NCBI GenBank assembly: GCA_041398025.1 | Contig: JAWKVM010000026.1 | Location: 62,001 to 126,000 of the forward strand | DNA: 64,000 bases | Source of the DNA: JANQPX01 sp041398025 | GTDB taxonomy: Bacteria; Pseudomonadota; Alphaproteobacteria; Geminicoccales; Geminicoccaceae | Reading direction: 5' to 3' | The notes under the pieces: model-generated | The model's input: the letters and a program-made list of their open reading frames with translations, nothing else | Databases searched by the model: none | What the model was told of the DNA's origin: nothing | Shown: piece after piece, positions 35,351 through 44,091 of the stretch | Layout of the letters: each line of letters begins with the position of its first letter | Position numbering within the stretch: position 1 is the stretch's first letter | Made by a program: the position numbers and the translations under genes

Positions 35351-35377
35351 AAAAAGGCGGCGATTCACAAGTCGCCG
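35351..35377. terminator. Hairpin downstream of the small DUF2829-like gene
   Basis: Arms CGGCGA (35358-35363) and TCGCCG (35372-35377) with an eight-base loop. A five-base A run precedes it, giving a T run on the minus strand; on the plus strand the following sequence is only mildly T-rich. Confidence 0.4.
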
Positions 35378-35464
35378 TCTTGTCGATGTTTGCCTGGTGT
35401 TTATGTTGATTCGCAAATGGTGCCGCTTGACATCGCTCGATGACATCGGTGTACGGGGCTCATT

Positions 35465-35821
35465 TTGCAAATCACGCCAGGCAACACCGGAACGATATCT
35501 GTGCCCAATACCCTGCGCCTCGCTGCAACGACTGTCGAAGAACTCGAAAATCCCCGTCCTCATTACCGTGTCGATATACGCGGCGCGGCCACGACATTGT
35601 CGGACATGGCCGATCCCACGGCAGGGCTCCTGCCCGATGAGATCGTCATGACGGTCCGGCTGCCCACGGATGTCGGTTCGGATATCGAGGTCATCAAAGC
35701 GGCCGCCAGGAGCCGCGCCCTGACGCTCCTCAGGAAGCTGGTAGAGGTGGAAGACGCGCCGGACCGGCTCTCTGTCCGGACGGCAGCTCCCGCCGATCCT
35801 CTCGACGCAGAGGTCGGCTGA
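35465..35821 (+). CDS. Hypothetical protein
   Basis: A 118-residue frame with strongly GC-rich third positions from about 35500 on, as in real genes here. It has no ATG; the best start is TTG with GGGG about six bases upstream. The protein looks soluble, with 'TLRLAATTVEELENPRPHYRV' (split) suggesting a small mixed fold; no family recognised. The next small gene follows in the same direction. Confidence 0.45.
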   Translation: MQITPGNTGTISVPNTLRLAATTVEELENPRPHYRVDIRGAATTLSDMADPTAGLLPDEIVMTVRLPTDVGSDIEVIKAAARSRALTLLRKLVEVEDAPDRLSVRTAAPADPLDAEVG

Positions 35822-35942
35822 CCCAAAGCCAGCACCCGCCCCCTTGCTCGACGTCGCCGCAGCCATTGAACCGGGAATTTCCCCCGCCTCTTGGCGTGTC
35901 TCCATTTCGACCTACCCTCAAAGAATAAGCAAAACAAACGGG

Positions 35943-36086
35943 GTGGGACGGGCAGTGGAGGCAGCGTTGTACGAAACCGAGCCGCGTGCCAGCCGCTCGG
36001 GCGCTTTGATCGGCATGGCCGCCTGCGCCATCAGTGGCGGCTTCATGGGTTTCATCATCGGATTACTGGTGGGGCTGATGTTCTGA
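35943..36086 (+). CDS. Small membrane protein, hypothetical
   Basis: A 47-residue frame from a GTG. The C-terminal half is one hydrophobic, Gly-rich membrane segment ('ACAISGGFMGFIIGLLVGLMF', shown over residues ~27-47). The frame is open further upstream to 35844, but that part has no coding character. Single-pass proteins of this size are often regulators or toxins; nothing here shows which. Confidence 0.35.
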   Translation: MGRAVEAALYETEPRASRSGALIGMAACAISGGFMGFIIGLLVGLMF

Positions 36087-36430
36087 GGTATCACGCCTGC
36101 AGCTGGGCCATGCCTCAAATCTTATGAGGCCGCGCCACAGCACTCTTTAGGCAGGCTGGAGATAGGCGGCCATGATGTCGCCCGTATCCTTGTCAGGGCA
36201 TCTAAACGGTCGTCGATCAGCGTCCAACAGTCACATCAGCCCATGTACCGAACACAGCCTTATGGCGATTCACGCGATTTCCTGATCTACGTTCGGGCAT
36301 GATCAAGATGACTGCTTCTATCGGCCTTTTGACAAGCGTTTTTGACATGAAGCCCAGCCAAACCTAAGGCCGCTCATCGCCCGACATAAGACCCCGAACC
36401 GCCCCACCCGGTCTCAGGCAAGTCAACGCC

Positions 36431-36477
36431 GCCCCTCGCAGGGGCGTACGGCGCGGGAGGGGGTTCCCGCGCCGTAC
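36431..36477. repeat. Two tandem perfect hairpins in a gene-free region
   Basis: The first has arms GCCCCT/AGGGGC (36431-36436, 36440-36445). The second begins at the next base with 12-base perfect arms GTACGGCGCGGG (36446-36457) and its complement (36466-36477) around an eight-base loop. No T run follows, so a plain terminator is unlikely; a structured RNA or palindromic repeat is possible. Confidence 0.5.
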
Positions 36478-36651
36478 TGCTGAGGTTCGCCAAAGGTGCC
36501 GCCGCTGGACCAAGCGCTCGCCCTGACGGCCGGTCTCAAATAGCGACGATCATCGAAATCCCGGGCATGAAATCAGGCAACTGACGCTCAAATGCCCATC
36601 TTCGCGCCGCTTGGCGACGCTCTATCTGTGGGCATCCTGCCATGGCTTAAC

Positions 36652-36680
36652 CTAAAAAAGTGTGAACCACGTCACGCTTT
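36652..36680 (-). terminator. Terminator of the acyltransferase gene
   Basis: On the minus strand AAAGCGTGA and TCACACTTT pair with one G-T mismatch around a six-base loop and run into six T residues. It lies 25 bases past the acyltransferase stop. Confidence 0.65.
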
Positions 36681-36704
36681 GACGATTTTTTTGGGGGAGA
36701 ACGC

Positions 36705-37610
36705 TCACGCCATGTCGATTTCGACCAGATGCTGCAGCTCTGCCGTGGCGACGTCGGGATCGTCCGGGAGGTCGGCGGGGTCGATGGGAGGGCCGAAGGT
36801 CATGCGGACGTCGGCGCCGCGCTTGTTGAGCAGCTCGTTGAACACCGTGATGTCGCGCAGCTCGTTGCTGATGGTCGCGAGCGCGTAGTAGAGCCAGGAA
36901 TTCCGGCTGGTGATGCGCAGCGGCAGGATGGGTGCCTGGTAACGGCGGGCGAGGGTGACCGTGGTCGCGAGCCAGGAGCGCTCCCTCAGGCCGTTCAGGG
37001 TCATGTAGGCGAGCCGGCCCGAGGGGAAGATGACCACGGCGCGGCCTTCCCTCGCGGCCCGGGTCAGGCCCTGCACCGTCTCCCTGGTCTTCGCCGTGGT
37101 TCGGAAGGCCGGGCGCCAGTCCACGGGGATGATCATGTCGGCGAGGCCCGGGGCCACGCGGATGGCATCGCGGTTCGCCATGAAGCAGAGATCCGGGCGC
37201 ACCGGGGCGAGCGCATCGAACACGGCGATGCCGTCGGCGATGCCGGTCGGATGGTTGGCGACGACGAAGACGAAGCCGCTTTCGGGGATGTTCTCCTGCC
37301 CTTTGATCCTGGTGCGGATGCCGAGCTCGCGGCTGACAAGGCTGAACACGTCGAAGCCGGCAAGGCCGGAGACGGCGTCTGCGAGCCTGATGGCCGCGTC
37401 ATATTTCAGGAGCGGATAGAGCAGGTGCCGAAGCCCCTGCCACAGGATCGGATGCTCCAGCAGCCGCCCTGCCCGCTCCTCAATCAGCACGTCGACGATG
37501 TGTGCTGGGCGATCGACGGCAAAGTCGAAGCCGGATCTTGGCGCGGCGGCAGGTTCCTTGATCGGTGGGTTGGTGGCCATGATGGTGCAGAACCGGCGTT
37601 GTTGATCCAT
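36705..37610 (-). CDS. PlsC-like 1-acylglycerol-phosphate acyltransferase family protein
   Basis: A 301-residue acyltransferase. The catalytic motif is 'NHPTGIADG' (N-H-x4-D form) around residue 118, followed by 'CFMANRDAIRVAPGLADMIIPVD' (split), 'VVIFPSGRLAYM' (the substrate-binding F-P-x-G motif) and 'APILPLRI'. These enzymes acylate lysophosphatidate or similar acceptors at the membrane. The ~90-residue N-terminal extension is not typical. A GGCGGGG precedes the ATG at 37610; an ATG ten codons later lacks a ribosome site. Confidence 0.85.
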   Translation of the reverse strand: MDQQRRFCTIMATNPPIKEPAAAPRSGFDFAVDRPAHIVDVLIEERAGRLLEHPILWQGLRHLLYPLLKYDAAIRLADAVSGLAGFDVFSLVSRELGIRTRIKGQENIPESGFVFVVANHPTGIADGIAVFDALAPVRPDLCFMANRDAIRVAPGLADMIIPVDWRPAFRTTAKTRETVQGLTRAAREGRAVVIFPSGRLAYMTLNGLRERSWLATTVTLARRYQAPILPLRITSRNSWLYYALATISNELRDITVFNELLNKRGADVRMTFGPPIDPADLPDDPDVATAELQHLVEIDMA

Positions 37611-37823
37611 CCCCGCCAGAAAGCCCTCTCTATTGCAAACGCCCCGCGCGCGATCTAATTCCTCGCGAGCGCGAGGAGGCTGTTCGCGATCTCCCCGTAT
37701 CCGCGATGATTTTGACAGGTTGAGGACAAACCCAGGCAGGCAGAGCCTTTGCAGAACGGCGCGCGCGGCCTATGTTGCCGCAAACTTCATGGCGAAAAGC
37801 CAAGCCGAACGCAGGAAGAGACC

Positions 37824-39551
37824 ATGGCCACCCGCACCGTTTTCGACAAATCCAAGCTGCCTAGCCGTCATGCCACGGTCGGGCCGGATCGCGCGCCGCA
37901 CCGTTCCTACTACTATGCCATGGGGCTGACCCAGGCGGACATCGAGCAGCCCTTCGTCGGCGTGGTCACCACCTGGAACGAGGCAGCGCCCTGCAACATC
38001 ACGCTCGCGCGCCAGGCGCAGGCGGCGAAGCGCGGTGTCGCCAAAGCGGGCGGCACGCCGCGCGAGTTCACCACCATCACCGTGACCGACGGCATCGCCA
38101 TGGGCCATCAGGGCATGAAGTCGTCGCTGATCTCGCGCGAAGTGATCGCGGACAGCACCGAGCTCACCATGCGCGGCCATGCGTATGACGCACTCGTCGG
38201 TCTGGCCGGGTGTGACAAGACCCTGCCCGGCATCATGATGGCGATGGTGCGTCTGAACGTGCCGTCCGTCTTCATGTATGGCGGCTCGATCCTGCCCGGC
38301 AAATTCCGCGGCAAGGACGTGACCGTGCAGGACGTGTTCGAGGCGGTCGGCCAGCATGCGGTCGGCAGCATCAGCGACGAGGATCTGCATGAGCTGGAGC
38401 AGGTGGCGTGTCCCTCCGGCGGCTCCTGCGGCGGCCAGTTCACGGCGAACACCATGGCCTGCGTCTCCGAGGCGATCGGCCTGGCGCTGCCCGGCTCCGC
38501 CGGCACGCCGGCTCCTTACGAGACCCGCGATCAATGGGCCGAGGCCTCGGGCGAGGCGGTCATGCGCCTGCTCGCAGACGACATCCGCCCGCGCGACATC
38601 GTCACCAGGAAATCCCTGGAAAACGCCGCGCGCGTGATCGCCGCTTCCGGCGGCTCGACCAATGGCGGCCTGCATCTGCCGGCGATCGCCCATGAGGCCG
38701 GGATCGACTTCGACCTGCACGACGTCTGCGAGATCTTTCGGAGCACCCCCTACATCGCGGATCTCAAGCCCGCCGGGCAATATGTGATGCGCGACCTGCA
38801 CGACATCGGCGGCGTGCCGCTCCTGATGAAGGCGCTGATGGAGGGCGGCTATCTCCATGGCGACTGCATCACCGTCACCGGCAGGACCATCGCCGAAAAT
38901 CTCGAAAGCGTGCGCTTCAACGCCGACCAGCCGATCATCCGCCCCACATCCGATCCGATCATGAAGGTCGGCGGCGTGGTCGGGCTGCGCGGCAACCTCG
39001 CGCCTGAAGGCGCCATTGTCAAAATTGCTGGGCTCGCCTCGCAAACGTTCAAGGGCCCGGCCCGCTGCTTCGAGTCCGAGGAGGACGCGATGAAGGCGGT
39101 GCAGTCCCGCAACTACCAGGCGGGCGAGGTGCTGGTGATCCGCAACGAAGGCCCGAAAGGCGGCCCCGGCATGCGCGAGATGCTCGGCGTCACCTCGGCG
39201 ATCTACGGCCAGGGCAATGGCGACAAGGTGGCGCTGATCACCGACGGCCGCTTCTCCGGCGCGACCCGCGGCTTCTGCATCGGCCATGTCGGTCCGGAGG
39301 CGGCGGTCGGCGGGCCGATCGGGCTCCTGAAGGACGGCGACATCATCGTGATCGATGCCGAGGCGGGCACGCTCGACGTCGAACTCTCGGCCGGCGAGCT
39401 GGCAGCTCGGCGCGAGACGTTCAAGCGAGTGCCGACCGAATACACCTCGGGCACGCTCTGGAAATATGCGCAGACCGTGGGCTCGGCGGAGAAGGGGGCG
39501 GTGACGCATCCGGGCGGCAAGGCCGAGATCAAGGCCTACGCCGACCTCTGA
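37824..39551 (+). CDS. ilvD: Dihydroxy-acid dehydratase
   Basis: A 575-residue IlvD, which dehydrates dihydroxy-isovalerate and -methylvalerate to the 2-oxo acids in valine, isoleucine, leucine and pantothenate synthesis. Conserved iron-sulphur and metal-binding regions are present: 'NEAAPCNITL', 'GLAGCDKTLPG', 'ACPSGGSCGGQFTANTM' and, near the end, 'LITDGRFSGATRGFCIGHVGPEA'. AGGAAGAG precedes the ATG. Full length and undamaged. A glutamine amidotransferase gene follows 77 bases later on the same strand. Confidence 0.96.
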   Translation: MATRTVFDKSKLPSRHATVGPDRAPHRSYYYAMGLTQADIEQPFVGVVTTWNEAAPCNITLARQAQAAKRGVAKAGGTPREFTTITVTDGIAMGHQGMKSSLISREVIADSTELTMRGHAYDALVGLAGCDKTLPGIMMAMVRLNVPSVFMYGGSILPGKFRGKDVTVQDVFEAVGQHAVGSISDEDLHELEQVACPSGGSCGGQFTANTMACVSEAIGLALPGSAGTPAPYETRDQWAEASGEAVMRLLADDIRPRDIVTRKSLENAARVIAASGGSTNGGLHLPAIAHEAGIDFDLHDVCEIFRSTPYIADLKPAGQYVMRDLHDIGGVPLLMKALMEGGYLHGDCITVTGRTIAENLESVRFNADQPIIRPTSDPIMKVGGVVGLRGNLAPEGAIVKIAGLASQTFKGPARCFESEEDAMKAVQSRNYQAGEVLVIRNEGPKGGPGMREMLGVTSAIYGQGNGDKVALITDGRFSGATRGFCIGHVGPEAAVGGPIGLLKDGDIIVIDAEAGTLDVELSAGELAARRETFKRVPTEYTSGTLWKYAQTVGSAEKGAVTHPGGKAEIKAYADL

Positions 39552-39628
39552 GGGCGGCGCCCTCTGGCTCGACTTAGCGCTGGAACCGGCCGGCAAGGTC
39601 GGCGGCGAGACGCCCTCGGGATCTGGTG

Positions 39629-40369
39629 ATGAAACCCTTTCTCATCCTGCAGCTTCGTCCGGAGACCGAGGTCTCCGACGACGAATACCGGGCGATCCTG
39701 GAGAAAGGCGGGCTGCGCGCCGAGGAGGTGCAGCGGATCCGGCTGGACCAGGAATCGCTGCCGGCGGGTCTGGATCTCGGCAACTATGCCGGCACGATCG
39801 TCGGCGGCGGGCCCGGCTGCGTCAGCGATGCGCCGGAGGATAAGACGCCGATCGAGCGGCGCATGGAGGAGGCCGTCCGCTCGCTGATGCCGGCGATCGT
39901 CGAGGGCGATCTGCCCTTTCTCGGCTGCTGCTACGGCATCGGCATCCTCGCCCACCATCTGGGCGCCGAGGTCAGCAAGGCACGCTACAGCGAGGGTGTG
40001 GGCGCCGTCACCTGCAGCATGACCGAGGACGGCAGGGCGGATCGCCTGCTGGAAGGCCTGCCTGCGACCTTCAGCGCCTTCGTCGGCCACAAGGAAGCGG
40101 TCCAGGAGCTGCCGAAGGGCTGCCGCCATTTGCTGTCGTCGGCGCCTTGTCCCTACCAGATGATCCGCTATGGCGAGAACGTGTATGCGACCCAGTTCCA
40201 CCCCGAAGCCGACGGCCACGTCTTCGAGCTGCGCATCCGATTCTATAAGGACAAGGGCTATTTCATGGCCGTGGCGGCCGATGCGCTGATCGAGCAGTGC
40301 CATCGGGAGGACGTGCGCTTTCCGGAGCACATCCTGCGCGCGTTCGTCGAGACCTATCGCCAGGATTGA
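39629..40369 (+). CDS. Class I glutamine amidotransferase-like protein
   Basis: A 246-residue GATase domain. The nucleophile elbow is 'FLGCCYGIGILAHHLGA', with the second Cys in the catalytic position, and the catalytic His-Glu pair is in 'ATQFHPEAD'. 'GTIVGGGPGCVSD' forms the oxyanion-side loop. It resembles the stand-alone GuaA-amidotransferase-like proteins annotated as glutamine amidotransferases, whose acceptors are mostly unknown. A GTG immediately before the ATG could also start it. Confidence 0.88.
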   Translation: MKPFLILQLRPETEVSDDEYRAILEKGGLRAEEVQRIRLDQESLPAGLDLGNYAGTIVGGGPGCVSDAPEDKTPIERRMEEAVRSLMPAIVEGDLPFLGCCYGIGILAHHLGAEVSKARYSEGVGAVTCSMTEDGRADRLLEGLPATFSAFVGHKEAVQELPKGCRHLLSSAPCPYQMIRYGENVYATQFHPEADGHVFELRIRFYKDKGYFMAVAADALIEQCHREDVRFPEHILRAFVETYRQD

Positions 40370-40509
40370 GCCGGATATCCGGACATTGCGGCACCTGCCC
40401 GGCAGGAAGTCTATCCGTGTTCGTGCTTAGAAAATCTTAACTCTTTCCCGTCATGATACCGTCCGACCGAGCTTGGGGACGAACAGGCAGGACTTGGAGG
40501 AGTGTCGAT

Positions 40510-41697
40510 ATGCCCGCTGTCGCCGCCGAGGCGAAGACCACGCTTCAGCCTCGACCCGGATCGCGGCAGGACGGCGGATCCGTCAAGACGGGCGCGGCGG
40601 CGGCTCTGGCACGCAACGAAAAGATCACCCCTGCCGACCTGAAGCTGCTGCAGTCGGACCCGTCGACCGAAACGCGCTCCCTGTTCGCCGCCAAATTCGG
40701 CCGTCAGTACGACGAGTTTGCGGCGTCCAGCACCAAGGAATTCGCCGATACCATCCTCTATCACCTGGCGAAGGATGTCGAAGCGGCGGTGAGGCAGGCC
40801 CTTGCCGAGACGATTGCGGAAAGTTCCGATCTGCCGAAGGCGCTCGCGCTTGAGCTCGCCGTCGACGAGATCGAGATCGCGGGGCCGATCCTTGAACGAA
40901 GCGGGGCTCTCGAGGACCCGGATCTCATCGAGATCGTCAAGAGCCAGGCCGAGCACTACGCCTGTGCGGTCGCTGGCCGGAGTTCGGTAAGCGAGCCGGT
41001 CACCGACGCCCTGATCGACACCGGCCATACTGGTACGATCGTCCGGCTGCTCACCAATCAAGGGGCTGCGTTTTCGAACGAGGCGCTCCATCGCCTGGCC
41101 AAGGAGTTCGCTGGCGACGGTCGGATTCAGGAGCATCTGGTCAAACTGCCGGACCTGCCGCCGGAGGTGGTCGAGCACCTCATCGACGGCATCGGCGAAG
41201 CCCTGGAATGGGATCTGATCAAGAGCCGGTCCATTGACCCGAGCGAAGCGCGGAAACTGGTCAATGCCATGAAGGGACAGGCCGCAAAGGCCATGGCCAA
41301 GCAGGGCGCTGTGGAGGAGATGACGTTCGCGAAGATGCAGGAACGCATGGTCAGAGGGCTCCTGAAACCTCTGGACATTCTGTCCTTTCTGCGCGGCGGC
41401 CATGTCAGCCAGTTCGAGGCGGCCCTCGCCGCCATGGCCAAAGTCGACCTTCAGAGAACCAAGCGTCTTCTCTACAGCATGGACAGAAGGGCGCTTGCGG
41501 CCCTCTGCCTGCGTGCCGGTCTCGGAACGCCGCAATATCTGGCGATCCGCATGGCCGTCGATCTCGCCGATATGGGCATCAACGAAGTCCGTGCCAAAAG
41601 CGTGAAATATCCGCAGAAGACGGCCCGCTTCGTGCAGGACCAATATGAACGGATCCGAAAGGACAGGAAGCTGATCGCCCAGTTCTTCTCACGCTAG
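40510..41697 (+). CDS. DUF2336 domain-containing protein
   Basis: A 395-residue cytosolic protein of the DUF2336 family, found almost only in alphaproteobacteria and built of helical, HEAT-like repeats. After a ~45-residue variable N-terminus the domain starts with 'ITPADLKLLQSDPSTETRSLFAAKFG' (split, residues ~38-64) and continues through 'LFAAKFGRQYDEF' and repeated 'VTDALIDTG' type helices. Function unknown. GGAGGAG supports the ATG at 40510. The half CtrA site TTAAC about 70 bases upstream is not enough to call. Confidence 0.88.
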   Translation: MPAVAAEAKTTLQPRPGSRQDGGSVKTGAAAALARNEKITPADLKLLQSDPSTETRSLFAAKFGRQYDEFAASSTKEFADTILYHLAKDVEAAVRQALAETIAESSDLPKALALELAVDEIEIAGPILERSGALEDPDLIEIVKSQAEHYACAVAGRSSVSEPVTDALIDTGHTGTIVRLLTNQGAAFSNEALHRLAKEFAGDGRIQEHLVKLPDLPPEVVEHLIDGIGEALEWDLIKSRSIDPSEARKLVNAMKGQAAKAMAKQGAVEEMTFAKMQERMVRGLLKPLDILSFLRGGHVSQFEAALAAMAKVDLQRTKRLLYSMDRRALAALCLRAGLGTPQYLAIRMAVDLADMGINEVRAKSVKYPQKTARFVQDQYERIRKDRKLIAQFFSR

Positions 41698-41871
41698 TGC
41701 ATCGATCCAAACAGAGCGATCAGCGATGTTTGGGAGTTTGATGCAAAACCAATAACCTAGCGCTGCGGCTTGTGAATCATCCGAATGCGCCGCTGTGCTG
41801 GAGCGCTTTCCGATCAAACGGCGCCGGTTCACCGGACAAAACGTGCATGATTGCCCGCGTCCGGAGTGTCG

Positions 41872-43443
41872 CTACCCGAAAATCACCGTCGGCAGCCAGG
41901 TCGCCATTTGCGGGAAGAGCGCCAGCAGTACCAGCATCAGCAGCTGGATGATGATGAACGGCACCACGCCCCGGTAGATGTGCATGGTGGTGACCTCGGG
42001 CGGGGCGACGCCGCGCAGATAGAAGAGGGCGAAGCCGAAGGGAGGAGTCAGGAACGAGGTCTGGAGATTGACCGCGATCATCACGCCGAGCCAGATCGGG
42101 TCGAGGTCGAGCTGCAGGAGGATCGGCCCGACGATCGGCACCACGACGAAGGTGATCTCGATGAAGTCGAGGAAGAAGCCGAGGACGAACAGCACCGCCA
42201 TCACCAGGATCATCGCACCGAGCGCGCCACCCGGCATGTTGGTCAGGAATTGGTGGACCATGTCGTCGCCGCCGAAGCCGCGAAACACCAGGGAGAACAG
42301 CTGCGCGCCGATCACGATGATGAACACCATCGAGCTGATCTTGGCGGTCGACTGCATCACCTGGATGAGCGTGCCCTCGTCATAGGTCCGGTAGAGCGCC
42401 ACCAGCAACCCGATCGCCAGGAGCACGCAGAGCGCCATCGCGACCCACATGCCGACTTGGTCGATCTGCGGAATCTGGCTTCTGCCGACGCGCAGATCGA
42501 GAAACGATGTGAGCGTGATCAAGCCGATCAAAGCGAGTGCCGCGATGTAGATCGGCACCGGCCGGTCAGCCACCAGCCGCTGGCCGGCGAGCAGGGTGGC
42601 ACCGATCGCGCCCACGCCTGCCGCCTCGGTCGGCGTGGCCACGCCGGAAAGAATCGAGCCGAGCACCGCGACGATCAGGACGATCGGGGCGACCAGTGCG
42701 TGAAACACGCGCGCCACCATGCCCTCGCCGACCAGCTCGTCCCTGGGGACCGGCGGCGAGCTTTCCGGGCGGACGATCGCCATGGCGATCTGATAGGCGA
42801 TGTAGAGGCCGACCAGCACCAGGCCCGGGATCAGGGCACCGGCGAACAGGTCACCGACCGAGACCGGCTCCGGCGCCCAGTTGCCGAGCGCGCGCTGCGC
42901 CTCCTGATGCGCATTGGAGATCTGGTCGCCGAGCACCACCAGCACGATCGAGGGCGGGATGATCTGGCCGAGCGTGCCGGCGGCGGCGATCGAGCCGCAG
43001 GCGAGCTTCGGATCGTAGCCGCGCCGCAGCATGGTCGGCAGGGACAACAGCCCCATGGTAACCACGGTGGCGCCGACGATGCCGGTGGAGGCAGCGAGCA
43101 GTGCGCCGACCACCGCGACCGAGACGCCGAGCCCGCCGCGCAGGGTGCCGAACAGCTGCCCCATGGTGTCGAGCAGTTCCTCCGCCACCTTGGAGCGCTC
43201 CAGCATCACCCCCATGAACACGAACAGCGGCACCGCGATCAGCACCTCGTTCTTCATCACGCCGTAGATGCGGTTCGGGAAAAAGCCGAAGAACGAGCCG
43301 TCGAACACGCCCATCAGATAGCCGAGGCCGGCGAACAGGAGCGACGTGCCGGCCAGGGTGAAGGCGACCGGGAAACCGAGCAGAATCAGGAGGCACAAGG
43401 CCAGGAACATGGCGAGATCGAGGGATTCCGCGAGCGCGTTCAA
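41872..43443 (-). CDS. TRAP transporter large permease (DctM)
   Basis: A 523-residue membrane subunit, longer than typical DctM (~430) because of an extra ~90-residue region with further membrane segments around residues 215-330. Family motifs 'IIPPSIVLVVLGDQI', 'GVATPTEAAGVGAIGA' and 'NLQTSFLTPPFGFALFYLRGV' are present. The start is a TTG that overlaps the DctQ stop (TTGA), a coupling signal that supports it. Large DctM subunits of this type accompany TakP-like receptors. Confidence 0.93.
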   Translation of the reverse strand: MNALAESLDLAMFLALCLLILLGFPVAFTLAGTSLLFAGLGYLMGVFDGSFFGFFPNRIYGVMKNEVLIAVPLFVFMGVMLERSKVAEELLDTMGQLFGTLRGGLGVSVAVVGALLAASTGIVGATVVTMGLLSLPTMLRRGYDPKLACGSIAAAGTLGQIIPPSIVLVVLGDQISNAHQEAQRALGNWAPEPVSVGDLFAGALIPGLVLVGLYIAYQIAMAIVRPESSPPVPRDELVGEGMVARVFHALVAPIVLIVAVLGSILSGVATPTEAAGVGAIGATLLAGQRLVADRPVPIYIAALALIGLITLTSFLDLRVGRSQIPQIDQVGMWVAMALCVLLAIGLLVALYRTYDEGTLIQVMQSTAKISSMVFIIVIGAQLFSLVFRGFGGDDMVHQFLTNMPGGALGAMILVMAVLFVLGFFLDFIEITFVVVPIVGPILLQLDLDPIWLGVMIAVNLQTSFLTPPFGFALFYLRGVAPPEVTTMHIYRGVVPFIIIQLLMLVLLALFPQMATWLPTVIFG

Positions 43444-44009
43444 AGGCTGGCTCCCTCGTCGTCGACGTCCTTGGCGAAATCATCGAGATCCGCAAGCCCC
43501 TCCAGCCCGGCGAGCCGGAGGCCGGCATGCACCGCCATGGAGGTCGCCTGCAGACCGAGCAGCACGGCGAACACCAGGATGATGGTCTTCAACAGGAACA
43601 CCGCGGGAATGCCGAGGCGCCCTTCCGGCGAGCCTTCGAGCACCGCCCAGGCATTGGCGACATAAGGCCAGGACACCCAGAAGATCATGATGCACATCGG
43701 CAGGAGAAACAGGAACACGCCGATCAGATCGACCAGCGCCCGGGTGCGCGGCGTGGCATCGGCGTAGAAGATGTCGCAGCGCACATGGCCGTTGTGCAGG
43801 AGCGTGTAGGCGGCGGCGCCGAGAAAGACGGAAGCGTGCATGTAGACGATCGCCTCCTGCAGGGCGACCCAGCCGAGCCCGAAGACGTAGCGCAGGACCA
43901 CGATCACGAACTGCAGCAGGATCATGCCCAGCGTCAGCCAGGCGAGCACCCGGCCGATGCGCTCGTTCAGGCCGTCGATAAGTTCCGCGAAGTCTCGAAG
44001 CGAACCCAC
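43440..44009 (-). CDS. TRAP transporter small permease (DctQ)
   Basis: A 189-residue four-helix membrane subunit. 'NERIGRVLAWLTLGMILLQF' (residues ~15-34), 'WVALQEAIVYMHASVFLGAAAYTL' (split, ~52-75) with the conserved E in the second helix, and 'NGHVRCDIFY' are typical of DctQ. It starts with GTG after GGGAGAG and is coupled to the DctM gene downstream. With the receptor gene 82 bases upstream it completes the transporter. Confidence 0.92.
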   Translation of the reverse strand: MGSLRDFAELIDGLNERIGRVLAWLTLGMILLQFVIVVLRYVFGLGWVALQEAIVYMHASVFLGAAAYTLLHNGHVRCDIFYADATPRTRALVDLIGVFLFLLPMCIMIFWVSWPYVANAWAVLEGSPEGRLGIPAVFLLKTIILVFAVLLGLQATSMAVHAGLRLAGLEGLADLDDFAKDVDDEGASL

Positions 44010-44091
44010 TTGGCGCTCTCCCGACGCTGCCAGCGAGATGAAGACGGCCCCGTCCCGGCAGACCGGCTGCCGGGACGGTGGCGCGCTCGGA

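Larger units (their letters stand above)
36087..36704. other. Intergenic region with two adjacent hairpins
   Basis: About 600 bases without a credible gene. The notable content is the pair of hairpins at 36431-36477 and a terminator for the acyltransferase gene at 36657-36680. Confidence 0.5.

Noticed and set aside
37770..39596. 608-codon antisense frame over ilvD
   Set aside because: ilvD is unmistakable on the other strand; the shadow has no recognisable motif.
41698..41871. Possible palindromic element between DUF2336 and the DctM gene
   Set aside because: Only short, imperfect dyads (GCGGC/GCCGC) were seen and no second copy in the window, so it is not called as a repeat.
41851..43665. 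604-codon frame antisense to the DctM and DctQ genes, very rich in His, Asp, Glu and Arg
   Set aside because: Such composition is the complement of hydrophobic membrane codons, not a real protein.
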